This document shows, piece after piece, positions 6,987 through 10,909 of a stretch of 10,909 nucleotides of DNA (positions are counted from its first letter, which is position 1; each line of letters opens with the position of its first letter). Below the pieces are notes generated by a model, which saw only the letters and a program-made list of their open reading frames with translations, did no database searches and was not told the origin of the DNA. Source of the stretch: Desulfobacteraceae bacterium. Lineage in GTDB: Bacteria; Desulfobacterota; DSM-4660; Desulfatiglandales; Desulfatiglandaceae. The stretch lies in assembly GCA_020349865.1 (NCBI GenBank), contig CP070700.1:1886760-1897668 (forward strand), read 5' to 3'. A program made the translations under genes and the position numbers.

Positions 6987-7625
6987 ATGCCAATCACTAA
7001 AATAACCAGCGACCGCAATCAGGCAAATTTGCCCCAAGATCTTGAGCGGTATTGCCAATATGCCGTGAAACTAGGGGTTGACGATGCACGGGTGGTGGAT
7101 GCTTCAAACATACCGGTGGAAGACGCGGTTGCCTTCAAGTGCAGGGTGCCCTGTTGTTACGGCTATAACAATTGCGGACAATGCCCGCCCCATGCGCCCA
7201 AGCCCGCTGAAATACGACAATTGCTGAAAGGCTACAGCTTTGGTGTGCTTTTTGTGCGCAGGGTGAGCTCCAAATTACTCAAACTCGACCGCAACGACAA
7301 AGAGCGTATGGCCGCCTTCAGAAGCATCTTGGAGATTGTAAGCAAGCTGGAGTCAGCGGCCTTTTACGACGGACATTACCTGGCCGTGGGTTTCAGTGCA
7401 GGCAGTTGCTTCTCGTCTCTTTGCGACCCCAAGCTAGGCTGCAAGGTGCTGAAAGGTGAAACGTGCCGTTTCCCACTAAAGGCTCGGCCCTCTATGGAGG
7501 CGGTAGGCATGGATGTTTACAGCTTGATCGCTTCGTCCGGCTGGGAGATCTATCCCTATGGCAGCCACGCCAACCCAGAGGATATCCCAATGGCTAATCT
7601 GGCTGGCCTGGTGCTGATCCAGTAG
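6987..7625 (+). CDS. DUF2284 predicted metal-binding protein
   Basis: This 212-aa cytoplasmic protein has the cysteine layout of DUF2284. A first cluster, C52, C56, C57, C63, C66, lies in CRVPCCYGYNNCGQCPPHAP; a second, C141, C146, C152 and C160, spans GSCFSSLCDPKLGCK to ETCRFP. Eight or nine Cys in two groups suggest one or two iron-sulfur clusters, but the family has no settled function that I can assert. The basic RRVSSKLLKL stretch follows the first cluster. No signal peptide or membrane helix is seen. The start is supported by AAGGAG (6975-6980), 6 bases before the ATG. The gene stands alone: an AraC remnant lies upstream and about 500 gene-free bases follow. Its nearness to rdhA and the flavoprotein is compatible with a redox role, but this is inference. 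Confidence 0.85.
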   Translation: MPITKITSDRNQANLPQDLERYCQYAVKLGVDDARVVDASNIPVEDAVAFKCRVPCCYGYNNCGQCPPHAPKPAEIRQLLKGYSFGVLFVRRVSSKLLKLDRNDKERMAAFRSILEIVSKLESAAFYDGHYLAVGFSAGSCFSSLCDPKLGCKVLKGETCRFPLKARPSMEAVGMDVYSLIASSGWEIYPYGSHANPEDIPMANLAGLVLIQ

Positions 7626-7637
7626 TCGAAACGCTGT

Positions 7638-7674
7638 GGTAGCAAGCTCTTTGCTGCCGGTGACGCGAAGAGCT
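7638..7674 (+). other. Two overlapping, mutually exclusive hairpins after DUF2284 gene
   Basis: Hairpin 1: GGTAGCAA (7638-7645) pairs with TTGCTGCC (7651-7658), one G-U pair, 5-base loop. Hairpin 2: AGCTCTT (7645-7651) pairs with AAGAGCT (7668-7674). They share bases and cannot form together. There is no following T-run, so neither is a standard rho-independent terminator. They may protect the transcript 3' end or act as a switch. Confidence 0.35.
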
Positions 7675-7911
7675 ATTAAGCTGTGATAACTCCAACGTAT
7701 CTTTAAAATTAGCCTTCAATAAAAACCTGTGATATCACCACCTGAGCTTAACGGGGATGATTTGCAGATTTCTATCAAAGGAGACATTTAACAGCCCGAA
7801 ATAGTTAGGCATCCCATTTGTAAGCTGGACAGGGTTTTGTAGGAATGCTTGAACACCTTTTGGCAAGCTATAAGGACACCGGGGTTGCTGGGGCTCAGCA
7901 GGAAATCTGAG
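7675..7911 (+). other. Gene-free stretch with orphan ribosome site and possible short remnant
   Basis: AAGGAGACATTTA at 7778-7790 is identical to the 13 bases around the DUF2284 ribosome site (6975-6987), but no start codon follows in place. A frame open from 7824 to TGA 7908-7910 could encode GMLEHLLASYKDTGVAG and a few flanking residues; it has an ATG at 7845 but no family I know. GTGATATCAC (7729-7738) is a short perfect palindrome. These may be leftovers of a deleted gene, or chance. Confidence 0.25.
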
Positions 7912-7991
7912 GACCCAAATTTGAATTAACGCCGCATCCCGTTTATACTCGATCCTGACAAATTCCTAAAACCTCCAGTTTTACATTTCAA
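7912..7991 (+). repeat. Promoter-region repeat, copy B
   Basis: This is the diverged partner of 407-486, aligned without gaps at about two-thirds identity. It keeps the -10-like TATACT and the GCCGCATC core of the spacer. It lies 146-225 bases upstream of the flavoprotein start. The two copies either came from duplication of a promoter or are two members of one regulon with a conserved control region. Confidence 0.6.
7921..7949 (+). promoter_or_regulatory. Promoter within repeat copy B
   Basis: TTGAAT (7921-7926), 17 bases, TATACT (7944-7949). The spacing equals that of copy A and the -10 is the same; the -35 is weaker (four of six). Transcripts from here would have a leader of about 180 bases before the flavoprotein, or could be a separate small RNA. 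Confidence 0.45.
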
Positions 7992-8056
7992 GCATGTGTT
8001 TTTCATTCAGAATAGACGATATCTTGCGCTGATGGCCTGTTCCAACAACCGTTCTC

Positions 8057-8084
8057 TTGACACATATGTTCAATCCCCTATATT
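8057..8084 (+). promoter_or_regulatory. Sigma70-type promoter of the flavoprotein gene
   Basis: TTGACA (8057-8062, perfect) is followed after 16 bases by TATATT (8079-8084, five of six). Transcription would start near 8091, leaving a leader of about 46 bases. With copy B upstream this gives the flavoprotein two tandem promoters. Confidence 0.6.
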
Positions 8085-8136
8085 CTCCAGTCAAAGTCAC
8101 TATTATTAATTCTATCACTGATGGGAGATAAAAGCG

Positions 8137-8706
8137 ATGAAAGTGATTACACTCCTGGGAAGTCCGAGGAAAAGGGGAAATACAGCGACAGCACTAGGTT
8201 GGTTTGAAGAAAAACTGAAAGCCCAAGGACATAATATCGACAGAGTCAATGTTGTCGATTTTGAAGTAAGAGGATGCTTGGGATGTGGCAAGTGCGAAGG
8301 GATAACTGATAAACCTGGCTGTGTGCAGAAGGACGATGTGATGGGAATATTCGAGCGCATGATGTCCGCCGACGCAGTGGTGTATGCTTCACCGCTTTAC
8401 TGCTGGGGGTTTTCTTCACAGATGAAAGCACTTATTGATCGGCATTTTTGTTTGGTGAAAGGTTACGGTACCCCGGATTACAAGTCATTTGCTGAAGGCA
8501 AACTTACAGCGCTTCTGGTGACTTGTGCTGGGCCGGTCGAGAATAACGCTGACATTATCCAAGTACTATTTGACAGGCTCAATGATTACGGAAAAACCAA
8601 GGTAGTCGGCAAATACATAGTCCCTTCATGCACAACACCCGATGCAATGGATCATGAAGCCAAGAAAATAGTAGATGAAATGCGCCGGCATATTCTAGCC
8701 GCCTAA
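8137..8706 (+). CDS. Flavodoxin-fold NAD(P)H-dependent FMN reductase, iron-sulfur-flavoprotein-like
   Basis: This 189-aa protein has the flavodoxin-like FMN reductase fold. GSPRKRGNTATAL (residues ~8-20) is the FMN-phosphate loop, and ASPLYCWGFSSQMKALIDR (~84-102) is the flavin-ring segment of the family. Between them is a compact cysteine motif C47, C50, C53, C62 followed by KDD. The first three match the CX2CX2C spacing of iron-sulfur flavoproteins (Isf), where the motif binds a [4Fe-4S] cluster; the last gap here is 8 residues, longer than in the Isf I remember, so cluster binding is likely but not certain. Expected role: cytoplasmic electron transfer between NAD(P)H or ferredoxin and an unknown acceptor. 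GGGAG (8123-8127) lies 9 bases before the ATG. The gene is monocistronic with a strong promoter at 8057-8084. It might supply electrons to RdhA, but nothing in the sequence proves it. Confidence 0.9.
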   Translation: MKVITLLGSPRKRGNTATALGWFEEKLKAQGHNIDRVNVVDFEVRGCLGCGKCEGITDKPGCVQKDDVMGIFERMMSADAVVYASPLYCWGFSSQMKALIDRHFCLVKGYGTPDYKSFAEGKLTALLVTCAGPVENNADIIQVLFDRLNDYGKTKVVGKYIVPSCTTPDAMDHEAKKIVDEMRRHILAA

Positions 8707-8742
8707 GAAAATAGAAAAAAAGAGATATATCCATTCCCCGAA

Positions 8743-8764
8743 AAGCATCCCTGAATTGATGCTT
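8743..8764 (+). terminator. Weak hairpin after the flavoprotein gene
   Basis: AAGCATC (8743-8749) and GATGCTT (8758-8764) form a 7-bp stem with an 8-base loop, followed only by CTTTGCCC. Its place, 36 bases after the stop codon, fits a terminator, but the stem is A+T-rich and the T-run short. Confidence 0.35.
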
Positions 8765-8809
8765 CTTTGCCCGTATTTTTGAGAGTCCAATGGTGATAGA
8801 GTTAAGATT

Positions 8810-8838
8810 TTGATGTGCATTCTTGATAAAATCATAAT
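8810..8838 (+). promoter_or_regulatory. Candidate promoter of the membrane cyclase gene
   Basis: TTGATG (8810-8815), 17 bases, CATAAT (8833-8838), five of six at -10. The region is A+T-rich, so chance matches are common. It would give a leader of about 75 bases. Confidence 0.35.
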
Positions 8839-8907
8839 AATTTCAAATGATTGAGTATGGCAAGCAAGGTGAATTATAGGGTAGAAAGATTTTGTCTTCA
8901 TGATCTT

Positions 8908-8913
8908 AGGAGG
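8908..8913 (+). promoter_or_regulatory. Shine-Dalgarno that decides the membrane cyclase start
   Basis: AGGAGG is followed by two in-frame GTG codons. The one at 8913 overlaps the Shine-Dalgarno itself and cannot use it; the one at 8919 lies 5 bases after it. The GTG at 8919 is therefore the likely start. Confidence 0.65.
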
Positions 8914-8918
8914 TGATA

Positions 8919-9965
8919 GTGACAACAGAAGAAGTCAAACGAAAACTTGCGGCTATTTTCAGCGCTGATGTGAAAGATTATAGCCATCTTATGCGCGATG
9001 ACGAAACAGCGACTGTCAGAACTCTAAACGCCTACCGTGAAGTTATGACCAAGCTCATCCGTCAACATCATGGCCGAGTGGTGGATTCGCCAGGAGATAA
9101 TCTGTTGGCAGAGTTTGCCAGTGTAGTTGATGGGGTACAAGCGGCAGTCGCCATCCAGAAAGAGCTCAAAGTCCTGAACGACAAGCTTGCCGCCAGCCGA
9201 AAAATGGAGTTTCGTATTGGGATTAACCTTGGAGACATAATTGAGGAAGGGGATCGAATTTACGGTGATGGAGTTAATATTGCGGCTAGACTGGAGGCGT
9301 TGGCTGATCCTGGCGGGATCTGCATCTCCAGAACCGCCTATGATCAAATCGAAGATAAATTGCCACTGGGTTACGAATATCTAGGGGAAAAAATTGTAAA
9401 GAATATCCCCAAACCAATCCGAGCATATAGGGTCTTGGTTGAGCCTGAAGAATTTACAAAAAAACCTTGGGCGAAAGAGGTTGCCGAAGGTCCACAAGAG
9501 GATAGGAAGCTAGAGGAAACTTTCATTGGTAAACCCGAAAGCCGAAGGAACGGATCAAAAGGTGTTTTCAACAATCATATGTACATTTACTTAGGCGTGA
9601 TAGTTTTTCTGTTTCTCATCAACTTATTTACATATGATGGCGATATTTGGTTCCATTTTCCAGCGCTCGCTTGGGGATTAATACTGTTCATTCACTGGCG
9701 ACTGCTAAATTCAGGCATTAGTTTGATAAAATCAACAGAAGAGAGGTCATCTATTAGCGCCAGGAAAAGATTGATAGCAGCGATTCTGGCTTTCTTCTTC
9801 GGGGTTTTCGGAGCTCACAGATTCTACGCGGGCAAAACCGGAACTGGTTTGACGCAAGTTTTCACCATTGGAGGACTTGGGATTTGGTGCTTCATAGATT
9901 TCCTCATAATACTTTTCGGTGAATTCACAGATATTGACGGGAAAAAAATAAGGGAATGGATATGA
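8919..9965 (+). CDS. Class III nucleotidyl cyclase fused to 2TM and TM2 membrane domains
   Basis: This 348-aa protein starts at GTG 8919. Residues ~8-170 are a class III cyclase domain: metal-binding D17 (FSADVKDYS) and D60 (SPGDNLLAEFA), and catalytic N120 and R124 (GDGVNIAARLE). The position normally holding the purine-selecting Lys is D56, as is common in this bacterial subgroup, so the product is uncertain. A charged linker (~175-214, rich in Lys/Glu/Pro) leads to residues ~217-265, NHMYIYLG...WFHFPALAWG...IHW, matching the 2TM domain. Residues ~280-347 are a TM2 domain (GAHRFYAGKTG, then GGLGIW and a C-terminal DIDGKKI). The cyclase head should face the cytoplasm with the membrane part C-terminal, which is the reverse of the usual sensor-first order. 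The TM2 part may sense the membrane or bind a partner. It is transcribed alone, with the DUF2652 gene 385 bases downstream. Confidence 0.9.
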   Translation: MTTEEVKRKLAAIFSADVKDYSHLMRDDETATVRTLNAYREVMTKLIRQHHGRVVDSPGDNLLAEFASVVDGVQAAVAIQKELKVLNDKLAASRKMEFRIGINLGDIIEEGDRIYGDGVNIAARLEALADPGGICISRTAYDQIEDKLPLGYEYLGEKIVKNIPKPIRAYRVLVEPEEFTKKPWAKEVAEGPQEDRKLEETFIGKPESRRNGSKGVFNNHMYIYLGVIVFLFLINLFTYDGDIWFHFPALAWGLILFIHWRLLNSGISLIKSTEERSSISARKRLIAAILAFFFGVFGAHRFYAGKTGTGLTQVFTIGGLGIWCFIDFLIILFGEFTDIDGKKIREWI

Positions 9966-10350
9966 GGATGTAAGAAGTTCTTAGAGCGGAAAAACTGAAA
10001 CGCGGCGATGCACAACCGTGAAGTTAATTCCGAGGTTTCAACTTCTGCTATTAGAAGAAAGAATTTTGAAGCCGAAAATGTTATTACTCGGAAATGTAAT
10101 TTTCTATATTTTTGACAATTTGCCACATAATGATATAGCAAGAATCATTCAGCGCAAGGGTACTGCCAGAAGACACAAGATGTTGGATTTCTATCTATCT
10201 CTCCTTCAGGCTATACTCTTTAATTTTTACAGCATCGTGGGCGCCGATTTTGCTTGACGCATCCTTGGTTTTAACTAATTAATCAATTTATGACAGGGTG
10301 TCGCTTGAGTTTTTCTATTGTAGTTCGTGATCTGATGGAGGTCTAAAGCT
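9966..10350 (+). other. Gene-free interval before the DUF2652 gene
   Basis: No gene I can support lies here. An open frame at 10018-10257 is rich in Leu/Ile/Phe but has no ribosome site and no family likeness. TTGACA (10112-10117), 16 bases, TATAGC (10134-10139) with an upstream TG (extended -10) is a candidate promoter for the DUF2652 gene, giving a leader of about 205 bases. GGAGG at 10337-10341 is the ribosome site for the ATG at 10351. Confidence 0.4.
10112..10139 (+). promoter_or_regulatory. Candidate promoter of the DUF2652 gene
   Basis: A perfect TTGACA -35 is followed after 16 bases by TATAGC (four of six), helped by a TG extension at 10131-10132. The distance to the gene implies a long leader, so a nearer start that I do not see is possible. 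Confidence 0.4.
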
Positions 10351-10909
10351 ATGGAAAATTTTGCCTTATTATATATACCAGACATAAGCGGATTTACTAA
10401 ATTTGTGACGCAGACTGAAATTGAGCACAGCAATGGGATAATCTCTGACCTGATAGAGGTTATCATCAAGTCAAATATTTCGGGATTGAGGGTATCGGAG
10501 ATAGAAGGTGATTCGGTACTGTTCTATTTGCTCGGCAGGCCTCCCAACGTAGAAGAGATTATTAATCAATCGAAGAGAACATTTATCGATTTCCATGCTA
10601 CTTTGAAGATGATGGAGCGGGATTTTGACTGTAATTGCGGGGCTTGCTGTACAGTTTCGGATTTGACGCTGAAGTTCATAACTCATTTCGGCGAGTGTAG
10701 GGAGGTGTCCATCCAAAACTTCACCAAATTGATTGGCAGTGATGTAATTCTGGCACACAGACTACTAAAAAATAGTGTGCCCGATAGGGAATATATATTG
10801 CTGTCAGAAAAATACTTGGAAAGCCAACGGTCGATGTTAGCGATACAAGAGGACTGGATAAGAATTAAGCCAAACATCGAGGTTTTGGAAGACTTCGGTG
10901 AAGTAAATA
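10351..10909 (+). CDS. DUF2652 protein, cyclase-fold relative (3' end outside window)
   Basis: The frame is open from ATG 10351 to the window edge (186 residues, no stop). LLYIPDISGFTKF, VSEIEGDSVLFY and DVILAHRLLKN are the signature segments of DUF2652. They align with class III cyclase motifs: D11 and D54 take the two metal-binding positions, and R137 the catalytic Arg. The transition-state Asn is replaced by I133 (VILAHRL where cyclases have VNIAARL), and the purine-selecting Lys by E50, so it is probably not an active cyclase but may bind nucleotide or metal. A cysteine knot CNCGACC (C94, C96, C99, C100) is inserted before LTLKFITHFG, possibly a zinc or iron-sulfur site. GGAGG lies 9 bases before the start. 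Some family members carry a further C-terminal domain; the window ends too soon to tell. Confidence 0.88.
   Translation, partial: MENFALLYIPDISGFTKFVTQTEIEHSNGIISDLIEVIIKSNISGLRVSEIEGDSVLFYLLGRPPNVEEIINQSKRTFIDFHATLKMMERDFDCNCGACCTVSDLTLKFITHFGECREVSIQNFTKLIGSDVILAHRLLKNSVPDREYILLSEKYLESQRSMLAIQEDWIRIKPNIEVLEDFGEVN

Noticed and set aside
10018..10257. Plus-strand open frame of 79 codons between the TM2 cyclase and DUF2652 genes
   Set aside because: No ribosome site, biased hydrophobic composition from A+T-rich DNA, and no family likeness.
1..10909. CRISPR arrays, tRNA or rRNA genes
   Set aside because: No regularly spaced direct repeats, cloverleaf with acceptor CCA-like end, or rRNA sequence was seen on reading either strand.

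Overview
The window looks like an accessory stretch of an anaerobic bacterial chromosome, most likely a Desulfobacterota (deltaproteobacterial) or similar sediment organism. This is an inference from gene content: a membrane-anchored reductive dehalogenase, a DUF2284 cysteine protein, an iron-sulfur-flavoprotein-like reductase and a zinc-ribbon/cyclase/ATPase/TPR giant are typical of such genomes. No rRNA, tRNA or ribosomal gene is present to fix the taxon. All six confident genes are on the + strand, but they are separated by long non-coding gaps with their own signals, so the window reads as six single-gene units and not as one operon.

Layout. 1-518: no confident gene; a possible 3' coding remnant (99-248), then a near-consensus sigma70 promoter (416-444). 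519-4154: a 1211-aa protein with a double zinc ribbon, class III nucleotidyl cyclase domain, AAA-type ATPase and TPR-like tail. 4224-4400: a 177-bp MITE-like element with perfect 23-bp terminal inverted repeats and a 6-bp flanking direct repeat (GAAAAT). 4407-4805: no convincing gene. 4806-6299: RdhA-type reductive dehalogenase with three N-terminal membrane helices instead of a Tat signal and no rdhB beside it. 6300-6986: gene-poor, with a 14-bp perfect palindrome, a tiny ORF and a minus-strand scrap of an AraC-family regulator. 6987-7625: DUF2284 protein. 7626-8136: gene-free, holding a diverged second copy of the promoter region of the first gene plus a separate strong promoter. 8137-8706: flavoprotein reductase. 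8919-9965: class III cyclase fused to a 2TM module and a TM2 domain. 10351-window end: DUF2652 protein, a cyclase-fold relative, cut by the window edge.

How the parts may fit. Two themes alternate: nucleotidyl-cyclase-fold proteins (three) and cysteine-rich redox proteins (RdhA, DUF2284, flavoprotein). All three cyclase-fold proteins keep both metal-binding Asp residues, but none has Lys at the usual purine-recognition position, and the DUF2652 protein also lacks the transition-state Asn. Their nucleotide product is therefore uncertain. The diverged ~80-bp promoter repeat upstream of the cyclase-ATPase and the flavoprotein suggests a shared regulatory history. The MITE on one side of rdhA, the AraC scrap on the other, and the visibly higher G+C of rdhA suggest it arrived by transfer. 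A working link between the cyclases and the redox genes is only a hypothesis.
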